Shown one piece after another: positions 1 to 9,078 of a DNA stretch of 37,707 bases (positions within the stretch are counted from its first letter, which is position 1; each line of letters starts with the position of its first letter). The DNA is taken from contig JAITER010000066.1 of the NCBI GenBank assembly GCA_031281945.1, forward strand, positions 1 through 37,707, given 5' to 3'. The DNA comes from Spirochaetaceae bacterium. Lineage in GTDB: Bacteria; Spirochaetota; Spirochaetia; Treponematales; Breznakiellaceae. Made by a program: the position numbers and the translations under genes. Below the pieces are notes generated by a model. It saw only the letters and a program-made list of their open reading frames with translations, ran no database searches and had not been told where the DNA came from.

Positions 1-255
1 TTACGCAAGGAGGCGATAAATTGTCGAAATTACTCCAAAATTCAATCAAAAGCGAGGTGTTTTGACATAATCCGGCCTGTTAGAAGTATCCAAAGCTTCC
101 TTTTGCGTAACATGAGTTAATAAAACGGAGTTCAATCGCTTCTGGAAGGCCGTTTTAAAATTCTTAAAAAGCTATAAAAAAATAATCCAAAAACAATACG
201 TTTTGCAACATAATCAGTTAGTTTTGCGCGTAACGCCGCGATTTTCCGGCTTGTA

Positions 256-636
256 TTGCGATCTTTACCGGAGGCGGCGATTTTGATATATTTACAAATG
301 ATAGAAGAAGTCGGCTGTAACTTAGCCGCGAAGCCCCAGCGTATTTTTTGGGAGATGACAAAGATGGCGCGTATAACCGTAATAATCGTTCTGGTGGGGG
401 GGGCGCCCCCCCCCCCCCCCCCCCCGCCCCCCCGGGGGCCGGCCGCCGCCCCCCCACATGAACGATTAATACGGTTATACGCGCCATCTTTGTCATCTCC
501 CAAAAAATACGCTGGGGCTTCGCGGCCAAGCTACGGCCGCTTTCTTCTATCACTTGAACCTGTTCCAAAACTTGCGGTTTTAGAACTATCTCACTTACAA
601 ATATACCAAAATCGCCGCCTCCGGTAAAGATTGCAA
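256..636. repeat. Long imperfect inverted repeat, poly-G/C core
   Basis: The left arm is about 256-403 and the right arm about 450-636. Bases 325-381 and 470-526 are perfect reverse complements over 57 bp. Outside this core the arms diverge by scattered substitutions, and the right arm carries about 41 extra bases (the palindromic element at 550-596). The centre holds G8 (396-403), C20 (406-425), C7 (427-433) and G5 (434-438). The divergence between arms argues for two real copies rather than a simple fold-back artefact, although the homopolymer core would be error-prone in sequencing and assembly. Confidence 0.85.
550..596. mobile_element. Palindromic mini-element with 6-bp duplication
   Basis: Two copies of tcactt (550-555 and 591-596) flank 35 bases containing the dispersed palindrome: gttccaaaac and ggttttagaac are its half-sites. 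The opposite arm of the surrounding inverted repeat lacks these bases and has one related tcattt at the same place, so it represents an empty site. The pattern is what a small non-autonomous insertion with a target duplication would leave. It encodes nothing. Precise deletion from the other arm is the alternative explanation. It belongs to the same family as the palindromes at 6671, 13274, 25037 and 26270. Confidence 0.55.
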
Positions 637-778
637 GCTCACGCCGGAATTCTAACAAATACGGAAGCCTGCGCGCCGCGCCGGCGGCGAAAATCAAGCG
701 GTCTTCTAAAAGTGTGATTTTGCTGTTAAAAACAAATCCCTGTTGATAAACTTTTCGTTATGTAATAAAGTTGGCGGC

Positions 779-3700
779 ATGAATACGGAAGCCTTTAATA
801 AAAAAAATTTACATCTCGGTATTGACGTAGGCTCTACCACCGTTAAAGCAGTTCTAATACACCCGGAAACAAAAGAAATTGTTTTTTCCAGGTACGAACG
901 CCACAACGCTTGTCAAAGCGAAACCGTTCTTGCATTTTTAAAAGAAATCTTTTCAAAATTCCAAGACGCCGCTTTTAAATTGGCGGTCTGCGGCTCTGGC
1001 GGCAGGGTGATAGCAGAAATGATTAACGCCCCCTACATCCAGGAAGTGGTCGCAAACTCAATCGCTGTACGGCGTTTTTATCCAGAAACGAGCGTGGCTA
1101 TAGAGCTTGGCGGGCAGGACGCAAAAATAGTGTTTTTTCACCGCGACCCCCTTTCAAAAAAACTTTCCGCAAGCGATATGCGCATGAATGGAAGTTGCGC
1201 GGGAGGCACCGGAGCTTTTATAGACGAAGTGGCCGCTCTTTTGCGGATAAAACCGGAAGACTTTGAAAGCCTCGCCTGCAAAGGAACCCATGTTTACGAT
1301 ATTTCGGGACGTTGCGGCGTGTTCGCAAAAACGGACATACAACCGCTTCTAAACCAGGGGGCGCTTAAAGAAGATATAGCCCTTTCAACTTTTCACGCCA
1401 TAGCGAAACAAACCATAGGCGGGCTGGCGCAGGGCCTGGAAATAAAGCCGCCCGTTATTTTTGAAGGCGGCCCGCTCACTTTTAACCCAACGTTAATCAC
1501 CGTATTCGGCCAGCGGCTTAACATAAGCGGGGAACAAATTATAAAACCCGATAATTCCGAAATTATGATAGCTTACGGAGCGGCTCTTTCGATAGATGAA
1601 ATGTTTTCGGAATTTCCCCAAAGTTTCAGCCCGGAAGCGGCCCTTACTTCGCTTTCCATGTTCCGCGAGATACTTACAAGCAACCGCAAAAAATTAAACA
1701 AACCTTTTTTTACCACGTTAAAAGAAAAACAGGAATTTCTTGAACGGCATAAAATCATGACTATAAACAGCGGCCCGCCCAGCCTTGAGGAAGAGCCGGC
1801 AAACGAACATTCCTTAAAAAAATCGCAAAACCCTTTACGGGTGTATTTGGGAATTGACGCGGGCTCAACAACCAGTAAATTCGTCTTGATAGACGAAAGC
1901 GAAAACGTGGTGGACAGTTTTTACGCCCCCAACAAAGGAGAGCCGTTAAAAGTTGTGCGCGAGGCGTTAATCAATATATACAAAAAATACACAGACGCCG
2001 GAATAGAACTAAAAATTGAAGGTTGCGGCTCCACCGGTTACGGCGAGCTTCTTTTTGATAAAGCCTTTGGCGCGGATTACCACACGGTGGAAACTGTCGC
2101 GCACGCAGCCGCCGCGCAAAAATACGTTCCTGGCGTCAGCTTCATTCTGGATATAGGCGGCCAGGATATGAAGGCGATTTATATACACGGCGGCGTTGTC
2201 ACCAACATAACGCTAAACGAAGCGTGTTCCTCCGGTTGCGGTTCGTTTTTGGAAAACTTTGCGTCCAATCTGCGTATACCGGTGGACAAAATAGCCGAAT
2301 CCTCGTTTAACGCCGTAAACCCCGCCGAACTCGGCAGCCGTTGCACGGTTTTTATGAACAGCACAATAATCACCGAACAAAAAAACGGAAAAAAGGCGGA
2401 CGATATAATGGCCGGGCTTTGCAGGTCTATTATAGAAAACGTTTTTACAAAAGTCGTGCGTTTTTCCAACATAAATGAACTTGGCGATAAAATAGTAGTG
2501 CAGGGCGGCGCCTTCAAAAACGACGCCGTTCTTCGCGCCCTGGAGCAATATTTAGGCAAGACGGTTGTAAGGGCGCCGTTTCCAGGCGAGATGGGAGCCA
2601 TAGGCATAGCGCTCTTAACAAAGCGTGAAATAAAAGAAAACGGTTACACGTCGCCGCACGGCTCTGAAAACAAAACCCGTTTTATAGGCCTGGAGGCGTT
2701 AAAGAATTTTACATACACGCAGGAAGCAAACCTTGTCTGTAATTTTTGCGCGAACAATTGCAATCGCACGCTGGTGCGTTTTTCCAACGGCTTAACCTGG
2801 GTTACCGGAAACCGGTGCGAGCGCGGCGAAATTATAGGAGACGCTAAAGATCCGGCAATCCGCGATAAAGTAAAGCGCGTCTCCACGCAAATAAATTCAA
2901 CGCCGGACATGGTGAAGATACGTGAAGAATTGCTATTCGCCGATTATCCTTACACGCAGGTTTTACCGGAAAAAGATATAACTATCGGCCTGCCGCGCGC
3001 GCTTGATTTTTGGCGGACTATGCCGTTTTGGAAAGTGTTTTTCCGCGCTCTTGGATTTAAAACCAAGACGTCGCGGCAAAGCAGTAAAAAACTATACGAA
3101 AAAGGCCTGCCTTTTGTGGCTTCGGACACAGTTTGTTTTCCGGCGAAACTCGTTCACGGCCATATCCAAGACCTTATCGCGGAAAATGTAGACCGCATCT
3201 TCCTGCCGCAGCTAAACCGCCTGCCCGCCGAAAACCCGGAAGCCTTTAGCACATTCACCTGCCCCGTATTAAAAAGCTATCCGCTGGTTATAAAATACTC
3301 CGACGCCCCTCAGCGCCGTTCAAACATCCCGTTGGATTCGCCGGTGTTCCACTGGTTTTCAAAACGCGACCGGGACTACCAGTTGCGCCGCTATATGGCG
3401 GATACGTTTAACATTAACGAAGAAGCCTGTAAAAACGCGATAGCGCAGGCGGATGCGGTTCTTGATGTTTTTAAAGACAAACTGCAAAGCGTCGCGCAAG
3501 AAATAATAGACGATGTATCCGCCAACGGATCCTACGCGGTTGTGCTAGCCGGCAGGCATTATCAATTTGACAACGTAATAAATCATAATTTATCGCGTTA
3601 TTTTACAAGCATAGGCATTCCGGTTATCACGCTGGACGCCATGCCGGGCCTAAAAGACGTGCCGCTTCGCAAAACCGCGCTGGACATAACAAACAACAAT

Positions 3701-5212
3701 CACGCAATGCTACTTTCCGGCGCGATTCTGGCCGCGGAAAACAAAAATTTGGAATATGTGCAAATTTATTCATTCGGGTGCGGCCACGACGCGCTTTACA
3801 CGGATGAAGTAACCCGTATTATGAACGAGATTTCCGGTAAATCGCCGCTTATTCTAAAACTGGACGAAAGCGACGTCGCCGGCCCTCTTAGAATCCGAGT
3901 GCGCTCATTTATCGAAACAGTAAATACAAGACGCAAAAAAGAAGCCCATAAACCAAAAAATCTAGACGACCCGTTCCCGGTAAAATTCAGGCGCTCCGAC
4001 CGGAAAAAAACAGTGCTTGTTCCAAATGTAACGCGCGCTTTTTGCCTTATTTTAAGCGCGGGCCTTTCGCGGCAGGGATTCAAAGCCGCGCCCATGGATT
4101 TAGGCGGCAAAGAAGCTATGGCCCTGGGTAAAAAATACGTTCATAACGACATCTGTTTTCCAGCGCAAATGCTTATCGGGGAAGCCCTCGCGGAACTAAA
4201 AAGCGGCAAATACGACATAAACAACGTGGCTGTCGGCACCGGAAAAATCATGTGCGACTGCCGGCTCACCAACTACATGGCGCTCACCCGCAAAGCTTTA
4301 GACGCGGCGGGATTTTCCCAGGTTCCCATAATTTCCACCGACATTTACGATATAAAAAATATACACCCTGGCTTAAAATTTAATTTGCTTACATTCGCCC
4401 GAATTTTATGGGGCCTAATACTGGCCGACGTGCTGGAAGAGTTGCGCCGCAAAATCAGGCCTTACGAAAAAGAAAAAGGCGAAACGGACGCCGTTGTTGA
4501 AAAAGCTTTCGAAGACATAGCAAACGCGCTTCAAAAAGGCGGTATGCCGGCGGCGTTTTTTACGTACAAAAAGGCCGTTAAACGGTTATGCGCCGTGCAA
4601 TACGACCGTTCCCGCCCCAGAGAAACGGTGTTTATCCAGGGCGAATACCTTCTTACTTTCCACCCCGGCTCAAACTACCACATAGAACGGTATTTGGAAG
4701 CAAACGGAATGGAAGTAGCTTTGCCGCGTATGCACGACATCTACCGCCAGCTTTTTGTTATGCATATCGTCTCCGAAATAAAAGACTTTAAAGTGCGCCA
4801 TTCGTTATACGACACAATTTACGGTTTTTTAGGCGACAAATACGTGGATTTAGCGCTGGATATTATAGAAAAACCGGCGAAAAAACACCCTCTTTTTGAA
4901 CCTTGTATGCGTCTGCCGGAAATGGCGAAATTAAGCGATGAAGTTATGCATCATTCGGTTATGTCCGGCGAGTCGTTTATGATAGCCGCCGACATTTTGC
5001 ATAACGCGGCCAAAGGGGTAAAATCATTTGTAATATTACAACCCTTCGGCTGCCTTCCCAACCATATCTGCGGAAGGGGCGTTATAAAACGTATAAAAGA
5101 GTTGCACCCCAACATACAGATTTTACCGCTTGACTACGATCCGGACGTAAGCTTCGCAAACACGGAAAACCGCCTGCAAATGTTGCTTATGAACGCCAGA
5201 GCCAGCGCCTAA
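779..5212 (+). CDS. Fused acyl-CoA dehydratase activase / dehydratase-like protein
   Basis: This 1477-residue protein has two ASKHA-fold activase domains in tandem. The first begins at GIDVGSTTVKAV (about residue 15) and has GGQDAK, NGSCAGGTGAF and GRCGVFAKTD. The second begins near residue 356 with GIDAGSTTSKFV and has GGQDMK, ACSSGCGSF and SRCTVFMNS. The Cys residues in these motifs are where BcrAD/BadFG/HgdC activases hold a shared [4Fe-4S] cluster. A CNFCANNC motif follows near 654, then a DUF2229-like part and a C-terminal HgdB-like dehydratase region ending with PFGCLPNHICGRG. Family members use ATP to drive electrons to 2-hydroxyacyl-CoA or aromatic-CoA enzymes, but the substrate of these giant fusions is not established. 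I chose ATG 779 over an in-frame TTG at 743; neither has a strong SD. It stands alone, with repeats on both sides. Confidence 0.9.
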   Translation: MNTEAFNKKNLHLGIDVGSTTVKAVLIHPETKEIVFSRYERHNACQSETVLAFLKEIFSKFQDAAFKLAVCGSGGRVIAEMINAPYIQEVVANSIAVRRFYPETSVAIELGGQDAKIVFFHRDPLSKKLSASDMRMNGSCAGGTGAFIDEVAALLRIKPEDFESLACKGTHVYDISGRCGVFAKTDIQPLLNQGALKEDIALSTFHAIAKQTIGGLAQGLEIKPPVIFEGGPLTFNPTLITVFGQRLNISGEQIIKPDNSEIMIAYGAALSIDEMFSEFPQSFSPEAALTSLSMFREILTSNRKKLNKPFFTTLKEKQEFLERHKIMTINSGPPSLEEEPANEHSLKKSQNPLRVYLGIDAGSTTSKFVLIDESENVVDSFYAPNKGEPLKVVREALINIYKKYTDAGIELKIEGCGSTGYGELLFDKAFGADYHTVETVAHAAAAQKYVPGVSFILDIGGQDMKAIYIHGGVVTNITLNEACSSGCGSFLENFASNLRIPVDKIAESSFNAVNPAELGSRCTVFMNSTIITEQKNGKKADDIMAGLCRSIIENVFTKVVRFSNINELGDKIVVQGGAFKNDAVLRALEQYLGKTVVRAPFPGEMGAIGIALLTKREIKENGYTSPHGSENKTRFIGLEALKNFTYTQEANLVCNFCANNCNRTLVRFSNGLTWVTGNRCERGEIIGDAKDPAIRDKVKRVSTQINSTPDMVKIREELLFADYPYTQVLPEKDITIGLPRALDFWRTMPFWKVFFRALGFKTKTSRQSSKKLYEKGLPFVASDTVCFPAKLVHGHIQDLIAENVDRIFLPQLNRLPAENPEAFSTFTCPVLKSYPLVIKYSDAPQRRSNIPLDSPVFHWFSKRDRDYQLRRYMADTFNINEEACKNAIAQADAVLDVFKDKLQSVAQEIIDDVSANGSYAVVLAGRHYQFDNVINHNLSRYFTSIGIPVITLDAMPGLKDVPLRKTALDITNNNHAMLLSGAILAAENKNLEYVQIYSFGCGHDALYTDEVTRIMNEISGKSPLILKLDESDVAGPLRIRVRSFIETVNTRRKKEAHKPKNLDDPFPVKFRRSDRKKTVLVPNVTRAFCLILSAGLSRQGFKAAPMDLGGKEAMALGKKYVHNDICFPAQMLIGEALAELKSGKYDINNVAVGTGKIMCDCRLTNYMALTRKALDAAGFSQVPIISTDIYDIKNIHPGLKFNLLTFARILWGLILADVLEELRRKIRPYEKEKGETDAVVEKAFEDIANALQKGGMPAAFFTYKKAVKRLCAVQYDRSRPRETVFIQGEYLLTFHPGSNYHIERYLEANGMEVALPRMHDIYRQLFVMHIVSEIKDFKVRHSLYDTIYGFLGDKYVDLALDIIEKPAKKHPLFEPCMRLPEMAKLSDEVMHHSVMSGESFMIAADILHNAAKGVKSFVILQPFGCLPNHICGRGVIKRIKELHPNIQILPLDYDPDVSFANTENRLQMLLMNARASA

Positions 5213-5234
5213 CCGTTTTGCAGCGTTTTATCAG

Positions 5235-5272
5235 CTTGTTTTGCGTTTTGCTTTACTAAAGCGCAAAACAAG
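5235..5272. terminator. Hairpin after activase gene
   Basis: Eleven-base arms cttgttttgcg (5235-5245) and cgcaaaacaag (5262-5272) pair perfectly, and the loop can pair further (ctttac with taaag). The stem lies 23 bases after the stop of the large fusion gene. No long T tract follows on the plus strand, so it is a weak intrinsic terminator or an mRNA 3' end stabiliser. Confidence 0.45.
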
Positions 5273-5582
5273 TTATGCGAAATTTAGGCCTCAATTTTGT
5301 CAAAAATGAATAATTGGCGCAGCCGGCCTAGGCGAACGGAACCCAGGAGCGACCGAATGTAGCGTAGCATATACAGACCTGTTATGCGCCCCTTGTTCGT
5401 CCGCTAAAAGCGGCTTTCAAAATACGCCCCGTGCTTTGTGGTTTTCAAAATCGAAAATTTTACTTTCAACCTCTAGACGCCGGAAGCCGCGGCCTTTGCG
5501 GTTTGCTTCAAATTTGAGGGTTGGAAGACGCCGCAAGCAAAGCCTTTTATCCATTTTTAGAAAAATCAGCTTTTATATTGTG

Positions 5583-5611
5583 TTGACTTTACTCCGCCTA
5601 ACCGGTATTCT
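5583..5611 (+). promoter_or_regulatory. Candidate rpsB promoter
   Basis: TTGACT (5583-5588) and TATTCT (5606-5611) are separated by exactly 17 bases and match the sigma-70 consensus at 5/6 and 4/6 positions. The predicted start of transcription, near 5618, would put the inverted pair TGTTCC/GGAACA (5619-5632 onward) at the very 5' end of the rpsB mRNA. This is a consensus match by eye only. Confidence 0.35.
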
Positions 5612-5739
5612 TAAAACCTGTTCCGTATAATGGAACAACTAAAATATCCGGTTCACGGCCTTGCGCGGTGAATACGAGAAATATCAGAAGGGTGTTTGTA
5701 AACGGCGGTTTTGGCCGGACAAACAATGTGGAGGAAAAT

Positions 5740-6624
5740 GTGGCGGTAGTTACAATGAAGAGCCTCTTGGAATCAGGGGTTCATTTCGGCCATCAGGTCA
5801 AACGCTGGGATCCGCGTATGAAAAAATATATTTTCGCGGAGCGCAACGGCATACACATCATAGATTTGCAAAAAACCATACAGGCCAGTAAAAATGCGTA
5901 CGACGCCGTACGCAAAGTTATTTCGGATAATAAAAAAGTTCTATTTGTAGGGACTAAAAAACAGGCGCAATTGGCCATTCAAAAAGAAGCGGAACGTTGC
6001 GATCAATTCTACGTAAACCAACGCTGGCTTGGCGGAATGCTTACAAACTTTTCAACAATAAAAAAATCACTTTTACGGCTTAAAAAGCTCGAAAAAATGG
6101 AAGTGGACGGCACTTTCGAAAACCTTACAAAAAAAGAAGTGGCCGCCCTTGGAAAAGAGCGCTCGAAACTGCAAAAAAACCTGGGCGGAATTAAAGAAAT
6201 GAAAGAATTGCCCGGGATTCTTTTTATCATAGATACGCGCAAAGAAGCCATTGCGGTAACGGAGGCGCGGCGCATGGGCATACCGACGGTCGCCGTTGTA
6301 GACACAAATTGCAACCCGGAAGGTATAGATTACCCGATACCGGGCAACGATGACGCAATTCGGGCCATCACTTTATTTACGCAAATTATCGCCAACGCCG
6401 TTGTTGACGGCGACACTGAAGCCGGCCTTAGAGTTGTTGAAAGTTTGGACGGCGAAGACGACATAAACGAAGAAATCCTTACCGACGCCTCCCGTAAAGA
6501 AGAAGACGAAGAAATTGATATAGAAAGTTACAAAGGCGACGCTTCCCCCAAAAATGAATATTCGGAAGGAGACGAAGAAGAAGGAGAACTGCCCATAGCG
6601 GTGGATAAAACTTTCAAAGAATAG
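5740..6624 (+). CDS. rpsB: 30S ribosomal protein S2
   Basis: S2 binds the outer surface of the small ribosomal subunit and is needed for S1 binding and mRNA docking. The protein is 294 residues. It opens with the family hallmark [11 protein letters not shown] and [10 protein letters not shown], then has [31 protein letters not shown] and [23 protein letters not shown]. The start is GTG at 5740, supported by GGAGG at 5730-5734; an in-frame upstream ATG at 5668 lacks such a site. Beyond the conserved core there is a strongly acidic tail of about 55 residues (runs such as EEDEEIDIE and GDEEEGELP) that E. coli S2 lacks. It heads the rpsB-tsf-frr-uppS cluster. Confidence 0.97.
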   Translation: MAVVTMKSLLESGVHFGHQVKRWDPRMKKYIFAERNGIHIIDLQKTIQASKNAYDAVRKVISDNKKVLFVGTKKQAQLAIQKEAERCDQFYVNQRWLGGMLTNFSTIKKSLLRLKKLEKMEVDGTFENLTKKEVAALGKERSKLQKNLGGIKEMKELPGILFIIDTRKEAIAVTEARRMGIPTVAVVDTNCNPEGIDYPIPGNDDAIRAITLFTQIIANAVVDGDTEAGLRVVESLDGEDDINEEILTDASRKEEDEEIDIESYKGDASPKNEYSEGDEEEGELPIAVDKTFKE

Positions 6625-6632
6625 CCGTGTTC

Positions 6633-6654
6633 GGCGGGTTTGTGTAAATCCGCC
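6633..6654. promoter_or_regulatory. Hairpin between rpsB and tsf
   Basis: Arms ggcgggttt (6633-6641) and aaatccgcc (6646-6654) form nine pairs with one G-U and a four-base loop, eight bases after the rpsB stop. There is no T tract. It could act as a leaky terminator, a processing site or a 3' end protector within the cluster. Confidence 0.4.
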
Positions 6655-6670
6655 AAACAGCCGGATTTTA

Positions 6671-6713
6671 ATTGAGGCTGTTCCAAAACCCTGTTAGTTT
6701 TGACAGACTCAAT
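6671..6713. repeat. Dispersed palindrome, copy 2
   Basis: This 43-base near-palindrome has outer arms attgag/ctcaat and inner arms ccaaaac/gttttg. It lies between rpsB and tsf and would form a hairpin in their shared transcript. Related copies lie at 556-590, 13274-13310, 25037-25082 and 26270-26315. Confidence 0.7.
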
Positions 6714-6808
6714 TTTCACTTTAAAAATACAGCCGCCTGGCGCGGCTCTTAAAACAAAAAATAACGGTTTTACTGATTTTTTCAATAAAATTGTTGCAGG
6801 AGATAAAA

Positions 6809-7657
6809 ATGGCAGTTACAGCGGCGGATGTAAAAGCTCTGCGAGAAAAAACGGGCGCGGGCCCGGCGGAATGCAAAAATGCGCTCACCGAAACAAACGG
6901 CGATTTTGAGGCGGCGGTGAAGCTTTTAAAAGAAAAAGGCCTGGCTGCGGCGGAAAAACGCGCTGACAGGGCGACTAACCAGGGCCGTATAGCGGTAAAA
7001 ACAGCGGAAGATGCGGCGGCGCTCGTGGAGCTGGTTACAGAAACCGATTTTGTAGCCAGAAACCCCGAATTTATCGCTCTTGCGGACGAAATCGCGCAAA
7101 CGGTTCTGGATAAACGTATAAAGGAACCCACCGGCGAATTAAACGATATGGTAAAAGCCCTGGCGACCAAAATCCGCGAAAACATGAGCCTTAAACGCAT
7201 TAAGTTGCTGGAAGCCGGTGAAGGCGTTATTCTGGGTTCGTACATACACGGAGAAGGCGCTATCGGGGTTGCGGCGGCTCTTGGCTCGGATAAACCGGAA
7301 GCCTTAAAAACAAAAGAAGCGCAGGATTTAGTTTTTAGCTTGGCTATGCACGCGGCGGCGTTCAATCCGCAGGCTCTTTCCAAGGCGGATATAAAACCGG
7401 AAATTATAAAAGAACAAGAAGAAATCTTCCGCAAACAAATGGAAAAGGACGAAAAATTAAAAGACAAGCCCGCCAACGTACTGGACGGGATACTAAAAGG
7501 CAAAATGAACAAATATCTCGCCGATTTAAGTTTTGTAGACCAGGCTTATCTAAAAAACGAAAAAATTACTGTGGCGAAAGCCCTGGAAGAAGCCGGTAAA
7601 GCCGCAGGGGCAAAATTTGAAATTAAAGATTATGTTTATTTTAAAGCTGGCTGTTAA
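6809..7657 (+). CDS. tsf: Elongation factor Ts
   Basis: EF-Ts is the guanine nucleotide exchange factor that regenerates EF-Tu-GTP. The 282-residue protein begins with the UBA-like N-terminal domain: VKALREKTGAGPAECKNAL, then GDFEAAVKLLKEKG. The core EF-Tu contact motif TDFVARNPEF follows, then IGVAAAL and VFSLAMHAAAFNP, the usual landmarks of the dimerisation and core domains. ATG 6809 is preceded by caggag (6797-6802); a TTG at 6791 would overlap that SD. The gap from rpsB is 184 bases with a hairpin and a palindromic repeat, so rpsB and tsf levels may be separately set. Confidence 0.97.
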   Translation: MAVTAADVKALREKTGAGPAECKNALTETNGDFEAAVKLLKEKGLAAAEKRADRATNQGRIAVKTAEDAAALVELVTETDFVARNPEFIALADEIAQTVLDKRIKEPTGELNDMVKALATKIRENMSLKRIKLLEAGEGVILGSYIHGEGAIGVAAALGSDKPEALKTKEAQDLVFSLAMHAAAFNPQALSKADIKPEIIKEQEEIFRKQMEKDEKLKDKPANVLDGILKGKMNKYLADLSFVDQAYLKNEKITVAKALEEAGKAAGAKFEIKDYVYFKAGC

Positions 7658-7674
7658 ATAGAGTTCATTTGAGC

Positions 7675-7730
7675 GTCCGTCCATAGCAGGTTGCTTTATG
7701 GACGGGCCTTGCGTTTGCGTATGCAAACGT
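7675..7730. promoter_or_regulatory. Twin hairpins upstream of frr
   Basis: Hairpin one pairs 7675-7685 with 7697-7707 (11 bp, including ccgtccata/tatggacgg). Hairpin two pairs cgtttgc (7712-7718) with gcaaacg (7723-7729) over a gtat loop and ends six bases before the frr SD. Together they fill most of the tsf-frr gap and could tune read-through or frr translation. The second is followed by only four T, so termination is uncertain. Confidence 0.45.
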
Positions 7731-7747
7731 ATTTTCAGGAAAATTTT

Positions 7748-8299
7748 ATGTCGGATATAGTAGAAAACACAGAAGAGCGCATGAAAAAAACAATAGCCGC
7801 ATTAAGCGAAGCTTTTGCCGGCATTAGGACTGGACGCGCTTCGGTAACTTTATTTGAAAAACTAAAGATTGATATGTACGGCGCAAAAACGCCGCTCAAT
7901 CAGGCGGCGGCGGTTTCAGCGCCGGAAGCGCGGCTTGTGGTTATACAGCCGTGGGACAAGGCGCTTATTACAGAAATTGAAAAAGCGGTGCGTTCTGAGC
8001 TTTCTTTGAATCCTTCCAACGACGGCAAAGTCATCCGTATAGCGATACCGCCCCTTACGGGGGAACGAAGAAAAGAGCTGGAAAAACAAGCCAGGTCTCT
8101 GGCGGAGCAAAGCAAGGTTGCGTTAAGAAATATAAGACGGGATGGCAACGAAGATATTAAAAAACAACTTAAAGACGATAAAATATCAAAAGACGATACA
8201 GCCAAAACAGAAGATAACTTGCAAAAGCTAACAAACCTGTACACCGCCAAAATAGATAAACTAATGGAAATAAAAGCAAAAGAAATACTTGAAGTTTAA
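7748..8299 (+). CDS. frr: Ribosome recycling factor
   Basis: RRF works with EF-G to split the post-termination ribosome. The protein is 183 residues, close to the family norm of about 185. Motifs include GIRTGRAS near residue 28, the domain II stretch IDMYGAKTPLNQAA, and PPLTGERRKEL followed by the long domain I helix with RNIRRDGNEDIKK. ATG 7748 follows agga at 7737-7740; the longer frame from TTG 7691 runs through the twin hairpins and is discounted. pyrH, which sits between tsf and frr in many bacteria, is absent here. I recall this as also the Borrelia and Treponema arrangement. Confidence 0.97.
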   Translation: MSDIVENTEERMKKTIAALSEAFAGIRTGRASVTLFEKLKIDMYGAKTPLNQAAAVSAPEARLVVIQPWDKALITEIEKAVRSELSLNPSNDGKVIRIAIPPLTGERRKELEKQARSLAEQSKVALRNIRRDGNEDIKKQLKDDKISKDDTAKTEDNLQKLTNLYTAKIDKLMEIKAKEILEV

Positions 8300-8322
8300 A
8301 TTGCCGATAATCTTTGTATCTT

Positions 8323-9078
8323 ATGAAAGAAGATTTATCCGAATTAAAAACAATTCCCGCCCATGTGGGCATAATAATGGACGGGAACGGTAGATGGGCG
8401 AAAAAACGGGGCCAAATGCGGAGTTCGGGCCATCTGGAAGGGCTTAAAGCCGCGAAAAGAATAGCCGCCTTTGCTTCAGATATTGGTGTAAAATATCTTA
8501 GCTACTACGTTTTTTCAACAGAAAATTGGCGGCGGGCTCAAAACGAGGTTGATTTTATAATGGGCCTTGTCATGAAGTACCTGCGGGAAGAATTCGAATT
8601 TTATAAAAAAAACAACATTCGCGTTAGACACGCGGGAGACACCAGCGGCCTAAAACCCGACATCGCCCAGGAAATACGGGATATATCAAAAGAAACCAAA
8701 GATTTTAACGGAATGCAAATTATTCTAGCGTTAAATTACGGGGGGCGTGACGAAATAGTGCGGGCGGTGCGCCGCTTTTTAGTTAGTGAAAGTCATGCAT
8801 CGCCAGAAAAAAAAGCCCTTACCGAAGACATTCTGCGCCGTTATCTGGACAATCCAGATATACCAGACCCCGACCTTATAATTAGGACAGCCGGCGAGCA
8901 ACGCACCAGCAATTTTCTGTTATGGGAGTCGGCCTACTCTGAACTGTACTTTTCCAGAACGCTGTGGCCTGATTTTAGCGAAGCCGATTTTCGCTCCGCC
9001 CTGGAAGCTTACGCAAATCGTGAAAGACGGTTTGGAGCGATAGCTCCGGCGCACATAGAACAGTCAGAGGCCTCTTAA
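8323..9078 (+). CDS. uppS: Undecaprenyl diphosphate synthase
   Basis: UppS is the cis-prenyltransferase that condenses isopentenyl diphosphate onto farnesyl diphosphate to make the C55 carrier for peptidoglycan. The protein is 251 residues. It has MDGNGRWAKKRG (catalytic Asp at residue 20), YYVFSTENW, LALNYGGRDEI and the C-terminal RTAGEQRTSNFLLW with the diphosphate-binding Arg residues. ATG 8323 lies 23 bases after the frr stop without a clear SD, which suggests coupled translation; a TTG nine bases upstream is possible. In spirochaete clusters I recall cdsA following uppS. Here the next gene is fusA after a repeat-filled gap. Confidence 0.95.
   Translation: MKEDLSELKTIPAHVGIIMDGNGRWAKKRGQMRSSGHLEGLKAAKRIAAFASDIGVKYLSYYVFSTENWRRAQNEVDFIMGLVMKYLREEFEFYKKNNIRVRHAGDTSGLKPDIAQEIRDISKETKDFNGMQIILALNYGGRDEIVRAVRRFLVSESHASPEKKALTEDILRRYLDNPDIPDPDLIIRTAGEQRTSNFLLWESAYSELYFSRTLWPDFSEADFRSALEAYANRERRFGAIAPAHIEQSEAS

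Larger units (their letters stand above)
1..742. other. Gene-free left edge with inverted repeat
   Basis: No intact gene is visible in this stretch. Bases 1-8 (ttacgcaa) and 103-110 (ttgcgtaa) are an inverted pair. Bases 256-636 form the large inverted repeat described separately. Short open frames cross the region on both strands, but they arise from the inverted repeat and its G/C-rich core, where stop codons are rare. A minus-strand frame reading LAAKPQRIFWEMTKMA recurs as a plus-strand frame in the opposite arm, so the arms may be two diverged, oppositely oriented copies of a gene fragment. I do not recognise the family. Confidence 0.6.
5213..5739. other. Long gap upstream of rpsB
   Basis: No gene is seen in these 527 bases. 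They contain a hairpin at 5235-5272, a small ccgc/gcgg hairpin near 5401, a candidate promoter at 5583-5611 and the inverted pair TGTTCC-N7-GGAACA at 5619-5637. The open frame that continues upstream of rpsB from 5668 is discounted because the best SD decides a later start. Confidence 0.6.

Noticed and set aside
132-697. Open frames across the left inverted repeat as genes
   Set aside because: They run through poly-G/C and reuse both arms of the inverted repeat; no SD or intact domain supports them.
6721-7512. Long minus-strand frame opposite tsf (263 codons)
   Set aside because: It is Ser/Ala/Phe-rich, has no SD or recognisable domain, and lies fully antisense to a clear EF-Ts gene.
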